Below the pieces are notes generated by a model, which was not told the DNA's origin, ran no database searches, and saw nothing but the letters and a program-made list of their open reading frames with translations. This document shows, piece by piece, positions 9,780 to 20,209 of a stretch of 55,547 nt of DNA (its first letter is position 1; every line of letters begins with the position of its first letter). Origin of the DNA: Zelonia costaricensis (lineage: Eukaryota > Euglenozoa > Kinetoplastea > Trypanosomatida > Trypanosomatidae); contig JASAOO010003405.1 in NCBI GenBank assembly GCA_030849075.1, forward strand, positions 1-55,547, written 5' to 3'. Both the position numbers and the translations under genes were made by a program.

Positions 9780-12700
9780 ATGAAGCGCAACGGCTACGCC
9801 ATACAACCGGGGCCGCGTAGCTTCGAGGGGCTGAGACCCACCCGAGTCGGCGCCGCGGCAGAAACAGAATCGTTGTCGTCGTCCGCGGTGCACCACATCC
9901 CCACCTCCTCCCACGCCTCCGCCTCTTCGCCCACCAGCGGTGTGGAACACGAGAAGGAGGTCACCGCAGACCCAACGACGACCGCGGCGTCGCCGTCGCC
10001 GCGGCAGGAGAGGGTGCGGCGCAGTGCCGGCGCGCTGCATACCGCCGAAGATCCAGACAGCACGGCGGCGGCCCAACCCAGCCACCGGTACCCGCAGCAG
10101 TCCCTGCACTACCCGCCACCGCCACCGCCACAGCAGCCGATGCGGCGTGGCAGCATGAGCGACTCGGGCGCCTTCGCCCGGTCGTGCGAGGTCTCCGTGT
10201 CGTCGCTGGAGGCGCCCGCGAGCCTCGGCGAAAAGGCACGCCCTGCCCTCGGAGCTCGGCTTGCCGGCAGCGAGAGCGACGACCTCCGCCCATCCGCGTC
10301 CTCCCCGTACCGTGGCGCACACGCCCCGTCAGCCGCAGCCGCCGGTGCGGCCGTGCCCTTCCTCTTCCCCATCAAGCTGCCCACTGCCTCCGTCACACAC
10401 CTCGGCGAGCGGCGCATCAGCGTCGGCGCCACCGCCGTGCCGATCAGCGCCACGGCCAACGCGCTGCTGCAGTCCAGCGACAGCCTCGGCAACTCGATGA
10501 GTTCGCCGCTGGGCGGGTCACCGGTGCACAGCCGCCGCCACACCCTCAGCGTTGGCGAGGGCCACGGCTTCGACACGGGTTCGCCGGGTCGCCAGGACGA
10601 GGTGCTGGTGGACGACGAGGCCGGCACGCACAGCCGACGGCACGAGAGCGCGGCGGGGGCAAGGTTAGGGGGAAATGCGGCCGACGACGGCAACACCCCC
10701 ACCACCACCACCACAGCCGCAACGCCAACAGGTGCAAGCGGCGCCGCAGCGTCGGCCTTCTCGCGCGACGTCGGGCCGCTACCGGCATCCGACGCCCGCG
10801 CACGCAACCGCCTCCCGTCCGGCACGCACATCCGCCGCCGGCCTCGCTCGGGCGCGCGGCGAGCCGGTGCAAGTGACGCCGAGCCGTGCAGCCCCGCCTT
10901 CGGGGCGCTCGACGCGACGGTCAGCAGCAGCAACGCGCTCGGTGCCACCCACCTGCGCTCGCGGGGTCTGAACGCGTCGATCGGCGCCGGCGGTGGCGCA
11001 GCGGCGGGGCGTGGCGGGACGGGCCGCACCAAGAACGAGGTCCTGCCCCCTGGCACCCGCGGCGGCGTGTCCAAGGGGGTAGGGGCGAGCGCGACGTCCG
11101 TAGCACAAGGCCCGCGCCGCCGCGCCGACCCCTCACCCGCTCCGTCGCGGCCGCAGCGTGCCCGCAAAACGCGCACGACCGCATCCGCGGCGGCGCCGCA
11201 CTCGCTCGTGGCGCCGACGTTCTCGCCCTCCTCGCCGGCGCAGGTCCCGCTGCGCGGGAGCAACCCTCCATCGCAGTCCCTGCAGCTGCAGCGGCGCATG
11301 CTGTCGGAGCAGTCCTCGCCTGGCATAACGTCGCCGCTGATCTGCAGCCTCGAGCGCAACCACTTTTATCTCTCCACAGACAAGGACAGCACGGCAGCAG
11401 CGGCAGCGGCAGCAGCAGCGCCCGCCGCCGCCGCGACGGTGAGCACCGGCGCCGCGAACAGCCGCAGCAGCCACGGACCACCAGCGGGGGCCTCCATCGC
11501 GCTCAACGCGAAGCCACCCTCGGGCCGGCGGCAGGGCTCCCTGGCGCGGGTGCTTGTCCCTGCGCAGGCGGCCGGACCAGCGGCTGGCAACTTAGATGAT
11601 AGCGCTCTCGCGCTGCCAAGACTGGACCCCACCAAGGTGGCCGCCACGTACCTCAAGCTCTGCGCCGAGGTGGGCGATGAACCAAACCTCGACTGGGTCG
11701 CCGCGTTGTCGCCCGTCAAGGCCAGCGAGCGGGCCGCACCGACAGATGCGCTGACGGCGTCGCCGCTTCTCAGTGAAGGGGCCGACACGCAGGAACTCAG
11801 CGGCGCCTCGCTGCTGCGCGTCGGGGCTAACACGGAGAGCACCGGCCAGGCCACGCAGCAGCAGCAGCAGCAGCAGCACACTCCTCGTGGCGGGGTGCGT
11901 CCACGCATCCTGACAGGGCCGCACGCGTCCCCCTCCGTCTCCACCACCACCTTCCCCAACGGCGCCACTGGGGCGGCGACGGGGCCGCAGCGGGCGAGCA
12001 CGCCGGCCGCGCGGCGCACCAAGTCTCCCGGCGCGCGGCACAGCGCCGTCGCCGCGAGCTCGCCACTCGCACCACCAAGGCGCAGCGGCAGTGTCGGCCG
12101 CATCACCGCCGTGAACCGACCCAGCATCTTCGGCTCCTCCACACAGCAGCCGCAGCAGCTGCTGCAATCGCACGGCCATGCGAGCGCCGGTGGTGGTGCT
12201 GCGGGGCCGTCGTGGTCAGTGTGGTGGGGTGCAGAGAGCTCGCCCACCGATGAGTTTTCGAAGGTGGTGATGCGGTACTGCGCCGAGCACCTGCAGCCGC
12301 TGGCGGACAGCATGCACAGCCTGCAGGAGCAGCGCACCGCCCTGGCGGATGCCCTTGAGGCCTTCGTGCACACCGCCCGCACCACCCTCGCCTCCTCAGC
12401 GCCCACGCAGGAGCCGCAGGGGCCGCGCGCGTCGACGTCTACGGGCAGCGGCCGCGGCGGCAACACCAGCAGCACCACCAACGCCACGGGCGCCGTCGCC
12501 TCCACGACGACGTCCAGCCCGAGCACCACCCCTCGCAAAGCCAGTGCCGTCCGGCAAAGCAGCGCGTCGGTCGCCGGGCCACCCTGCGGCGTGCGGCGCC
12601 CATCCAGCCCAGCCACCGCCGCGGCGGCCAAGGCCGCATGCCTCTCCGACGCACTGCAGACAGTGCAGGCCGCGGTGGTGACGCTGCTGAACACCCTGAT

Positions 12701-15700
12701 CGACGGCGCCGCGCTGGCCAGCGCCGTGACGGGCGATCCCACGTCGCCGCTGCAGCGGGACGAGACGTCCGCGGGCGCCAGCGGCGGAGTGGCTGCCCCG
12801 CCACTCCCGGGCATCGGCGGCGCCGCCCCGTCCGCGATGACGTCGTGCTCGATGTACTCGCCGGAGGGCGACGGCGGCAGTGAACGCCTCGGCACGTCGC
12901 CCGGCGCGGGTCTGCTGCGGCAGCGCACCGCGCTCCCTGCCGTGCCGCAGCTGCACCTCACCTCCGCCGTCGCTGCCGCGGGGTCGAGCACGACCGAGAG
13001 CGCCGCAGCCGGCGTAGCGCCGACGCACGTGGCCCCAACCCGCTACATCGACTACATGCTCTCGCAGGAGCGCGAGGTGGCCGTGCAGTTGGGCGAGGTG
13101 TGCGCTGCCGTGCGCGAGGCGCTGGGCTCGCCCATCACCCCACTCGAAGCAGCCGTCGCGGAGCCGTCAGACCGCAATCACAGCGCTGGCAGCGGAGGCG
13201 CCGCAGCGGCGGGAGCTGGTGCTGGTGCTGTCGCCGCGGCCGGCTCCTCGGCAATCGTGCGGGTCGAGGCGTCCGACATGCTCAGCACGCCGCTCTTCGT
13301 GCCGCCCCGGTACCTGAACAGTCTCACGATTGCCGTGGCGGCCCGCGGCGACGTCCTCGCCGACGAGGACCTCACCGCGACCACGCGCTCCAGCGGCGGC
13401 GGCGACCACAGCAGCGGCAACGCCAACGCCGCAGCCCCGACCACACCCCGCACCAGCCCCTCCGCAAAGTTGTCTGGCCCCCACTCCCCGAAGTCCACTG
13501 CGCACGCCACCACGAAGAAGGGCAAGTCATCGTCCTCGAAGGTGAGCAGCAGCGGTGGCGGCACCACCGGCCGCTCGTCCACCACGAGCACCCCCCGCGC
13601 TCGGGCGAGCGGGCCGGCAGCGGGACCAGTGGCGGCCGCGGCGGTCGCGTACGCGCCCTTCTTCACCTTCACTCCTCTCACGCCAGCGCCGGAGGAGGAG
13701 GCCGGCGGCGACGGCGCGGGTGAGAGCGGCGGCGGTGAGGCGGGGGCGGTGCGGTCGGCGAGCGCGTTCAGCGGAGATGGTGCCGCGCCGACTGCCGACG
13801 CCGCGGGCCTCGTAGAGTCGTACCTCCTGCACTGCGTGCAGCCGGGGACGGCGGCCGGCTCGCTGCGGCTCGGCACCGACAGCGAGCACACGAGCGGCCG
13901 GCAGGCACCGGCGGCAGCGAACTGGACGACGACGGACCTCTCCGCGTCGGCGGGCCACGCGCTGGGCGGCAGCGGGACGTCCGGGGCGACCAGCAGCACC
14001 GCCACCGCGACCGGTGGCGCGGCAAAGCGCACCACAGGCAAGACGGGAAAGCGGTCCGCCAGCGCGGGGGCCGGCAAGTCCGGCCGTGCAGGCGGCGGCG
14101 GCAACGCCGTTGGCGGCGTGCCGACCCTGTTCGGGAGCCGACCAGCACTGCCGACATCGCAGAAGGCACCGAGCGGCAGCGCCAGTACCACCACGTCCGG
14201 TGGGACGGGCAAGACTCGCAAGAAGGCGGCAGCGTCGTCGCACGACAAGAGCGAGCAGGCCCACACGCTGCACCAGCAACAGCTACAAGTGCGGCAGCAA
14301 CAGCAGCTCGTGAGGGCGTGGGCGCTGTGGCGAGTGCTGATGCCGCACGCGGGCAGCCACGGCGTGGGCCCCGCCGACACACCGTCCTTCTCACCGCGGC
14401 CGTCATCGGCAAGCGCATCGATACCGGCAGGGGCGGCGGCAGCGGCGACGGCGGCGACCACCTCCGCGGCGGTGCGCATGGCGCCGACCGAGCCCTCGGA
14501 GGCGCGCGCCGCGACGGATGGCGGCAGCGAGCTGTTCACGCCGCTCGCGACGTCGGCACCGACGGCAGCGGCCTCTCCCGCCGCCGCGGCCGCCCCACCG
14601 CCGGCGTGCCAGTTTGACCTCCGCGTTGGCACCGAAGACGACGCCGCGGACCTCAACGGGGAGCGCCACGCTAGCTCCGCCGCAGCGGCTGGCACAGGTC
14701 TTGTGAAGGACAGTCTGCACCCCGCCGCGTCCGCGATGACGGCGTCTGGTGGCACGGAGGAGGACGCGGTCTCGTCGGTTGTGGTGGACAGCCTGCAGAA
14801 CTCGCCATCGCCGCTGGGGCCGCTCTTGCGCAGCGTCGGCGACAGCGGTTCAGGCGAGCCGCTGCACTTCTACGCGCGCAGCGACGGCGACAGCGACGGC
14901 GTACACCGCGGCCACGATGACGTCGACCACGACGACGACGCAGCGACACCGCGCGGCAACGTCAGCGCGACGCGGGCGCGTGTGGCGGAGAGCATGGCGA
15001 GTCTGTCCAGCCTGCCCGCCGTCCCGCGCCGCCTGAACATGGACGAGGCGGCGGCGCTGCTCTCACAACGCAGCAACGTCGGCGACGGCACCCCCGCCGC
15101 GGCTACCGCGGCAGGGACGGCGGCGGCGGAGTCTGCGCCCTTGGGGCCCCTCGTGAATGTCAGCGCGCAGTCCAGCTCGGCCACCATGGCCTTCTCCGCG
15201 TCCATGCAGCTGCCGCACGCCACGGTGATCAGCTCGTGCTCCGGCGCAGACGACGCGCCGATGCCGCTGTCCAGAGCGGCCAGCGCGCTGGCACCGACGC
15301 GGGCGGGCTCGATGGCGCCGGCCTCTGAATTGCAGCGGCGTGCCGCGCAGCACATCGCGGTGTGGTGGGTCAGCACTCGCGAGCGCCGAGCCGCGCAGGC
15401 GGTGGCGCACGGCAGCCACGTCGCGGCGAACGCAGCGCAGCGGCAGCGTGTCTTGTTGGCTCGCCGCGACGCGTTCCTGCGGCTGTGGGTGTGTCGGTGG
15501 CGCCTGCGTCAGCGCATCCAGGCCCGTGTGCGGTGCCTGCGCGAGAAGCAGCAGCAGCAGCAGCGGGCGGCGGGCGAGGACGCTGCGATGGGAGCCGAGG
15601 ACGCCGCCCGGGCCCGCAGCGGCCTCACGCAGAAGAAGGACGAGATCACGGGGTCGCCGATGGCAGCCGCAGCAGCCACGTCGCGGGATCGCTTCCTGCG

Positions 15701-18275
15701 GGCGAAGGAACAGCGCAAGGCGGCGCTGGCCTCCGTACCCGCGTCCGGGACGGCCCGCGTACCGCCCTCGTCCCCGTCGTCGTCGGCTGCCGGCGCGACC
15801 ACTGCGTCTGCAGCAGCCGCGATCCCGGTGCCCCCGCTGCCGCTCGCCACAAGCGGCATATCGACCTTTGTGTTTCGCGACCTGCAGGAGGAGAGCAGCA
15901 ACTTCACCGTCTCTGCGATGCACCGGCTGCTGAACGCGCCGCCGGCGCTGCTGTACACGACGTGCATGGCCGCCCTGCACTACCCCACCAACGCCCCCAT
16001 GGCCTACCTCGACAGCACCGCCCTCACCACCACGGCCACGGCGGCGGCGAACGGGGCGGCGGCAGATTCGCGGCAGCAGAGCGAGGCACCACCGGCGGGA
16101 GCCGCGGACACACGCGGCGCGATGGGGGGCGGCGACGGCACGGCGAGCCAACCGCGGTGGGGTGCGGTGTGGACGACGAGCCGCGGGACCAGCCTGGCCA
16201 ACGCCGTGCGCGAATTCAGCGACGGCGACGACAGCGACGACGACGACGGCGGTGCGCACGCGCGGCAGCGGCGGCGGCACTTCGCAACAGCGCAGGAGCG
16301 TCGCTGGGGGACGCGAGGTGTGCTCTTCATTCGCTTTCTCAATCTGCGCCACTACGTGTGCGGCGAGTACGAGGCGCTCATCCCCGTCTCCAGCAGCAGC
16401 GGCAGCACCGGCGGCAGCGGCGTGGGCGAGGACGCGCAGCTCAGCAGCTCTGGTGGCCGCTACGGCGCCGCCACCGCGTCGCCGTTCGAGGGGACGCCGA
16501 CCTCCGCCACCCGGTCCTTCCGTGGCATCCTGCGCGCACCACTGTCGACCACCGCGCTGTTGGTGCCGGCGACGCTGCGGTACGACAGCATCGTCGACCC
16601 GAACGAGCTGCAGCACGCCAAGCCCGTCGTGAAGCCGTTCCACCGCCCCTTCGAGCAGTGGGGCATGGCCCACAACCTCGCCTCACGCGTCTTCTGCGCG
16701 GCTGCCATCTACGCCTGGCAGCTGATCTTCAGCCACACCCCCTTCGACGACGCGAAGCAGCGCGAGCTGGCCACGCGGGAGGAGCAGCAGGCCCGCCTGG
16801 AGCGTGTCGAGGACCGCAACGGCATCATCCTCGACTGCTACGGCGTGCACAGCGAGCGGGAGTGGATGCGGGAGGCGACCAAGGACCTCAGCTTCGTCGG
16901 GCAGATTTACCTCCCCCACTACGACCAGGACGACCCGGAGCTGCAGAAGGAAAGCCGCGACAACTACGACTTCGTCAAGAACTTTCTCTTCCAGTGCTTC
17001 CCAAACATCCACAAGCTCACCGAGATCCCGGACTACCTCGTCGGGGCGGGACTGTTTTTTGTGCTCAAGGAGGTGTTCCACTACACCAAGGACTCGCCGT
17101 CGACGCGGCGCGTGCTGGAGGTGCTGCCCCGGCTGGTCGTCGCCGAAGGCGCCGATCACCTCGCCGCCGTAACGCCCGCCGCCTCGGCACTGGCAAGCCC
17201 CGCCGCAGCGGGGACGGTCAGCGCGGCAGAGTCGCTGCGCGTGCCGCCCATCGCGCTCGGTGCAACGGCAACAACAACGGCGGCCGCGCCGCGCTCGCTG
17301 AGCCCGCCCTATCGCCACGGGCAGTACGATGAAGACGGTGACGCCGCCGCCGCAGCAGCAGCAGCGGGGCCCGGGGCGGGGCTCTCAGGGCTGCAGCGCG
17401 CGGCCCTGCAGCGGTACGAGCAGCTGCGGCTGCTGCACCACCTCAGCCACGGCTTTATGGACACCGGAAGGGACGCTTCGGCGAAGGCGACGGCGGCGGC
17501 AGACAAGGCAAATCGAGTCAAGTCGCAGCAGCAGGCACAGCAAGCGAAGCGCACCCGCTCACCAGCTGCCTCCACGGCGTCCACAGGGGGTGCCAAGGAG
17601 CGCGGCAGGGCGGGCGGCACCAGCGGCTGCGATGAGAGCAGCGACTTGGCCAACAACCTCAGCACCCGCACGGCCGTCGGCGGCGCCGGCGACGACGCGA
17701 ACTCGCCGCTGCGACGCTGCATGGCCAGCGCACCGGCAGGGCCGGTCACCCCCATGCGCGCGACGCCGCTGACGGCCTCGCTGAGCATCTCCCTCTTCAC
17801 CTCCCCCGCGGTGTTGCGCGACGCGCAGGGTGAGAAGGAGAAGACGGGCACCGCGCAGCGGCGCGGGTCGGCGTCATCGGGCACGGGTGGTGCTGCTGCG
17901 GCGGCGGCGGCGGTAGTTGGTGCTGGCGGCATCGCCGCCCCGCCAAGTGACCAGTGTGTGCAGCTTGTGCGAGTGCCGCACCGGCTTGTGCGATCCTCGG
18001 CCGCGACTGCGCCGTTTGTGCGCGACTTCGAGGAGGAGGTGAGCCGGTCCGTGCACGCCATCCTGCGTGCGTGGAACGGCAATGGTAGTGCGGCATCGCT
18101 GGACGTGTTCGAGATGCGGGCGGCGGTGGCGGCGCAGCCCACCGTGCGTGACTGCCTCGACATCGCCTACCCGCGCCACTTCCTGGTGAAGCTGAGCGAG
18201 GCACTGGCCTTCGAGCTCTTCGGCCTGCAGCTCTCTCTCAGCAACTGCGAGGACCTCGACTCCACGTGGCAGTAG
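9780..18275 (+). CDS. Giant low-complexity protein with ordered C-terminal third, function unknown (2831 aa)
   Basis: I do not recognise a family. The start is the ATG at 9780 (MKRNGYAIQPGP); the frame is open upstream only through non-ATG codons. About the first 1850 residues are mostly Ala/Ser/Gly/Thr/Pro runs with Gln repeats (CAG run near 11857-11877), broken by short ordered islands such as residues near 620-650 and 815-865. Around 1855-1930 there are Trp/Arg-rich helices (IAVWWVSTRERRAAQAV; FLRLWVCRWRLRQRIQAR), recalling IQ-type or SFI1-like helices without matching either. From about 2020 to 2475 an ordered region includes FVFRDLQEESSNF, GVLFIRFLNLRHYVCGEYE and FLFQCFPNIHKLTEIPDYL. The last 110 residues are again ordered (FEEEVSRSVHAILRAW). 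There are no obvious membrane spans or catalytic signatures. A scaffold or cytoskeletal role is possible but unproven. Confidence 0.85.
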   Translation: MKRNGYAIQPGPRSFEGLRPTRVGAAAETESLSSSAVHHIPTSSHASASSPTSGVEHEKEVTADPTTTAASPSPRQERVRRSAGALHTAEDPDSTAAAQPSHRYPQQSLHYPPPPPPQQPMRRGSMSDSGAFARSCEVSVSSLEAPASLGEKARPALGARLAGSESDDLRPSASSPYRGAHAPSAAAAGAAVPFLFPIKLPTASVTHLGERRISVGATAVPISATANALLQSSDSLGNSMSSPLGGSPVHSRRHTLSVGEGHGFDTGSPGRQDEVLVDDEAGTHSRRHESAAGARLGGNAADDGNTPTTTTTAATPTGASGAAASAFSRDVGPLPASDARARNRLPSGTHIRRRPRSGARRAGASDAEPCSPAFGALDATVSSSNALGATHLRSRGLNASIGAGGGAAAGRGGTGRTKNEVLPPGTRGGVSKGVGASATSVAQGPRRRADPSPAPSRPQRARKTRTTASAAAPHSLVAPTFSPSSPAQVPLRGSNPPSQSLQLQRRMLSEQSSPGITSPLICSLERNHFYLSTDKDSTAAAAAAAAAPAAAATVSTGAANSRSSHGPPAGASIALNAKPPSGRRQGSLARVLVPAQAAGPAAGNLDDSALALPRLDPTKVAATYLKLCAEVGDEPNLDWVAALSPVKASERAAPTDALTASPLLSEGADTQELSGASLLRVGANTESTGQATQQQQQQQHTPRGGVRPRILTGPHASPSVSTTTFPNGATGAATGPQRASTPAARRTKSPGARHSAVAASSPLAPPRRSGSVGRITAVNRPSIFGSSTQQPQQLLQSHGHASAGGGAAGPSWSVWWGAESSPTDEFSKVVMRYCAEHLQPLADSMHSLQEQRTALADALEAFVHTARTTLASSAPTQEPQGPRASTSTGSGRGGNTSSTTNATGAVASTTTSSPSTTPRKASAVRQSSASVAGPPCGVRRPSSPATAAAAKAACLSDALQTVQAAVVTLLNTLIDGAALASAVTGDPTSPLQRDETSAGASGGVAAPPLPGIGGAAPSAMTSCSMYSPEGDGGSERLGTSPGAGLLRQRTALPAVPQLHLTSAVAAAGSSTTESAAAGVAPTHVAPTRYIDYMLSQEREVAVQLGEVCAAVREALGSPITPLEAAVAEPSDRNHSAGSGGAAAAGAGAGAVAAAGSSAIVRVEASDMLSTPLFVPPRYLNSLTIAVAARGDVLADEDLTATTRSSGGGDHSSGNANAAAPTTPRTSPSAKLSGPHSPKSTAHATTKKGKSSSSKVSSSGGGTTGRSSTTSTPRARASGPAAGPVAAAAVAYAPFFTFTPLTPAPEEEAGGDGAGESGGGEAGAVRSASAFSGDGAAPTADAAGLVESYLLHCVQPGTAAGSLRLGTDSEHTSGRQAPAAANWTTTDLSASAGHALGGSGTSGATSSTATATGGAAKRTTGKTGKRSASAGAGKSGRAGGGGNAVGGVPTLFGSRPALPTSQKAPSGSASTTTSGGTGKTRKKAAASSHDKSEQAHTLHQQQLQVRQQQQLVRAWALWRVLMPHAGSHGVGPADTPSFSPRPSSASASIPAGAAAAATAATTSAAVRMAPTEPSEARAATDGGSELFTPLATSAPTAAASPAAAAAPPPACQFDLRVGTEDDAADLNGERHASSAAAAGTGLVKDSLHPAASAMTASGGTEEDAVSSVVVDSLQNSPSPLGPLLRSVGDSGSGEPLHFYARSDGDSDGVHRGHDDVDHDDDAATPRGNVSATRARVAESMASLSSLPAVPRRLNMDEAAALLSQRSNVGDGTPAAATAAGTAAAESAPLGPLVNVSAQSSSATMAFSASMQLPHATVISSCSGADDAPMPLSRAASALAPTRAGSMAPASELQRRAAQHIAVWWVSTRERRAAQAVAHGSHVAANAAQRQRVLLARRDAFLRLWVCRWRLRQRIQARVRCLREKQQQQQRAAGEDAAMGAEDAARARSGLTQKKDEITGSPMAAAAATSRDRFLRAKEQRKAALASVPASGTARVPPSSPSSSAAGATTASAAAAIPVPPLPLATSGISTFVFRDLQEESSNFTVSAMHRLLNAPPALLYTTCMAALHYPTNAPMAYLDSTALTTTATAAANGAAADSRQQSEAPPAGAADTRGAMGGGDGTASQPRWGAVWTTSRGTSLANAVREFSDGDDSDDDDGGAHARQRRRHFATAQERRWGTRGVLFIRFLNLRHYVCGEYEALIPVSSSSGSTGGSGVGEDAQLSSSGGRYGAATASPFEGTPTSATRSFRGILRAPLSTTALLVPATLRYDSIVDPNELQHAKPVVKPFHRPFEQWGMAHNLASRVFCAAAIYAWQLIFSHTPFDDAKQRELATREEQQARLERVEDRNGIILDCYGVHSEREWMREATKDLSFVGQIYLPHYDQDDPELQKESRDNYDFVKNFLFQCFPNIHKLTEIPDYLVGAGLFFVLKEVFHYTKDSPSTRRVLEVLPRLVVAEGADHLAAVTPAASALASPAAAGTVSAAESLRVPPIALGATATTTAAAPRSLSPPYRHGQYDEDGDAAAAAAAAGPGAGLSGLQRAALQRYEQLRLLHHLSHGFMDTGRDASAKATAAADKANRVKSQQQAQQAKRTRSPAASTASTGGAKERGRAGGTSGCDESSDLANNLSTRTAVGGAGDDANSPLRRCMASAPAGPVTPMRATPLTASLSISLFTSPAVLRDAQGEKEKTGTAQRRGSASSGTGGAAAAAAAVVGAGGIAAPPSDQCVQLVRVPHRLVRSSAATAPFVRDFEEEVSRSVHAILRAWNGNGSAASLDVFEMRAAVAAQPTVRDCLDIAYPRHFLVKLSEALAFELFGLQLSLSNCEDLDSTWQ
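11857..11877 (+). repeat. CAG run encoding poly-Gln
   Basis: In-frame CAG trinucleotide repeat within the low-complexity part of the giant protein. Confidence 0.75.
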
Positions 18276-18944
18276 AGGTCTGACGGTTGCCACTCTCCGT
18301 GCGCTGCCAGCTCTCTCTCTCTATCTTTGTGCGTGCGTGCGTGTATGTATGTTGGCATGTGGGTGGGTGTTTTAGATTTCGTGTTGCCGATGTCGATGTC
18401 GCATCCCCGGTGGCTCCTTAGACTGCAATGCCCCGCGGTGTCGTCGGCGTTGTTGTCTGTTGTTGTTGTTGCTACCCACTTTTCTTCTCCTCTGTTTCAC
18501 CGCCCTCCTCCGTCCTCCTCCCCCCCCCCCCCTCCGCCCGCCCTTCCGCCATCCCGTTGTCCTGAGCGTGCCTCTCTCCACCGCGTGTTCGATTGTGCGT
18601 GTCAAATCTTGTTGATTGCATTGCGCTATGTGCGTCTGTGTGGGTGTGTGTGTGGGTGGGTGTGTCTGTGCATATGCTGATCCTGTTTCCCCCACCCCAC
18701 CCCTACACACACACACAAGCTTTGTACATGTCTGACCCACCTTACTTAGCACGTCTGTATGTGTGTGTGTGTGCCTGTGTGTTGGTGCTTGTCTCTGCCT
18801 GCGCGTCTACGCGACAGCGCAGGCGATGGCTATCGTGGCGGGCCGCGTGATGACCGGGCGCATCGGCAAGCACGTGCACACTCCACACGACACACAAGCA
18901 CAAACATACAGAGTCCCGCACTCGTCGACCACCACGCAGCTCGT

Positions 18945-18984
18945 CACACACACACACACATACATGCAAACACACACACACACA
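18945..18984 (+). repeat. (CA)n-rich microsatellite
   Basis: Two CA runs interrupted by TACATGCAAA, in the spacer after the giant gene. Confidence 0.8.
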
Positions 18985-19089
18985 ACTCTCATTCAATCCC
19001 ATGACGTGACGAACGCCTGCGCAAGCCAACACGACCACAAAACGCAGCACGCGAGCGAGCGCAGACGGACACGCCTGAATTCGCCTGGA

Positions 19090-19420
19090 CAAGAGCGGCT
19101 ACGTGCACGGCGCCCCGTCTTCACGCACCGGGGGGTGGGGGGTGCGTCTGCGCACGTGCGCGATGTCCGCACGCGAAACCCTGAAGCGTGTGCGGGCTTG
19201 GCACCGCCGAAGGGGACGGGCAGGTGGTGATCGCCGCTCCTCTTTTGTTGCTCGCTGTATCGCGTGGGGGAGCGATCCCACAGCTCCGTCGTGTCGGGGC
19301 ATCGCGTGCCTCCGTGCACCCACTCCGGGAACTGCCCGTGGCCGTTCTCTGTCTCACCACCGCCGGTGACGCCGGCTCGCCTGAAGGTCTGCGCACTCCG
19401 CCTAACACCTCTTCCCTCAC
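19090..19420. other. Complex-sequence island, possible degenerate SIDER-type retroposon
   Basis: Unlike the surrounding microsatellites and C/T tracts, this stretch has balanced complex sequence without a credible protein frame. Its position in the noncoding flank of a gene and its character are what one would expect of the short degenerate retroposons (SIDERs) that are common in Leishmania 3' UTRs. I cannot demonstrate the family signature by eye, so this is a weak suggestion. Confidence 0.25.
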
Positions 19421-19690
19421 CGACGTTCATCTCTTTCGCTCCCCCCCCCCTGTACCAACGGCTATGCCAACCACAAACAACTCGACGCACACGCATCACA
19501 ATCATCATCGGACTGTTCCACCACCTTTCACAGCAGCGCACACGTCACTTCCCCTCCACTCCCTCCGCCCCTCCCTTTCACCCAACGCTTCTTAGCTCCT
19601 CTTCACACGAAAGGGTCCACCCGCGCCGGCACTGCACCTCAGCCCCTGCCTCCTGCACTCATTGTCGAAGCCGGGGCAGCGCGTGCACAT

Positions 19691-19829
19691 TCACGTGTAC
19701 GTACGTGCGCTCGTTGTCACTGGCGTTAGTACCAGGTTATCTCCTGCCCTCCACCCCTGCCCNTCACGTGTACGTACGTGCGCTCGTTGTCACTGGCGTT
19801 AGTACCAGGTTATCTCCTGCCCTCCACCC
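19691..19829. repeat. 66-bp direct repeat around a single N
   Basis: Bases 19691-19756 and 19764-19829 are identical. Between them lie six bases and the N at 19763. As at position 543, this looks like two overlapping contig ends that were joined without collapse, so the true locus is probably about 73 bp shorter. Confidence 0.85.
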
Positions 19830-19968
19830 TTCCCCCCCCCCTCACCCTCACCCCTCCCCTCCCTCCTTCTCTGATCTCCGTTTCGAGTGGAGTCCGCTCG
19901 TGGGTGTCATCATCCGCTTCTGCGTCCGCCGCTTGCTCGTTCTCTTTCTCGTCGTCTCTGTGTGTGTC

Positions 19969-19971
<3 letters not shown>

Positions 19972-20012
<41 letters not shown>
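19972..20012 (+). repeat. (TG)n microsatellite
   Basis: A long TG run of about 40 bases upstream of the 20378 gene. Confidence 0.9.
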
Positions 20013-20014
<2 letters not shown>

Positions 20015-20190
20015 TGTGTGGTCGCCTCGTCGTTGTCTTGGACGTTCCCGCGTGTACTTTCCCCCCCCCCCACCCCACCCCACCCTGCTCCCTCTGTGTG
20101 TGCTTCGTTTGGTCAGCACTGCCCCATCTTAGACGGCATCGGCCACCACCTCCGCCCTCCTTCCCTGTTTCTCTTGCGCAGTCGCATTCT

Positions 20191-20209
20191 GCTTGCTTCT
20201 CTCCTCTAG
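20191..20209 (+). promoter_or_regulatory. Candidate spliced-leader acceptor for the 20378 gene
   Basis: GCTTGCTTCTCTCCTCTAG ends with AG at 20208-20209. There is no ATG between this point and 20378, so the start codon is consistent with it, giving a UTR of about 168 nt that includes an imperfect TG repeat. Confidence 0.5.

Noticed and set aside
11366..12991. Long antisense open frame (541 codons) opposite the giant gene; similar ones at 13178-14755, 15063-16673, 38434-39987 and 46837-48366
   Set aside because: High GC at third codon positions removes stops from the opposite strand. The encoded peptides are Ala/Arg/Gly/Pro-rich with no domain, and the sense frames carry convincing proteins.
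15360..15560. SFI1 or IQ-motif repeats in the giant protein
   Set aside because: Trp/Arg-rich helices are present, but spacing and consensus residues do not match either repeat well enough.
15362..17332. Overlapping plus-strand frame of 656 codons inside the giant gene
   Set aside because: It begins at a non-ATG codon, encodes Arg/Ala/Gly/His-rich sequence and overlaps a better frame; a GC-bias shadow.
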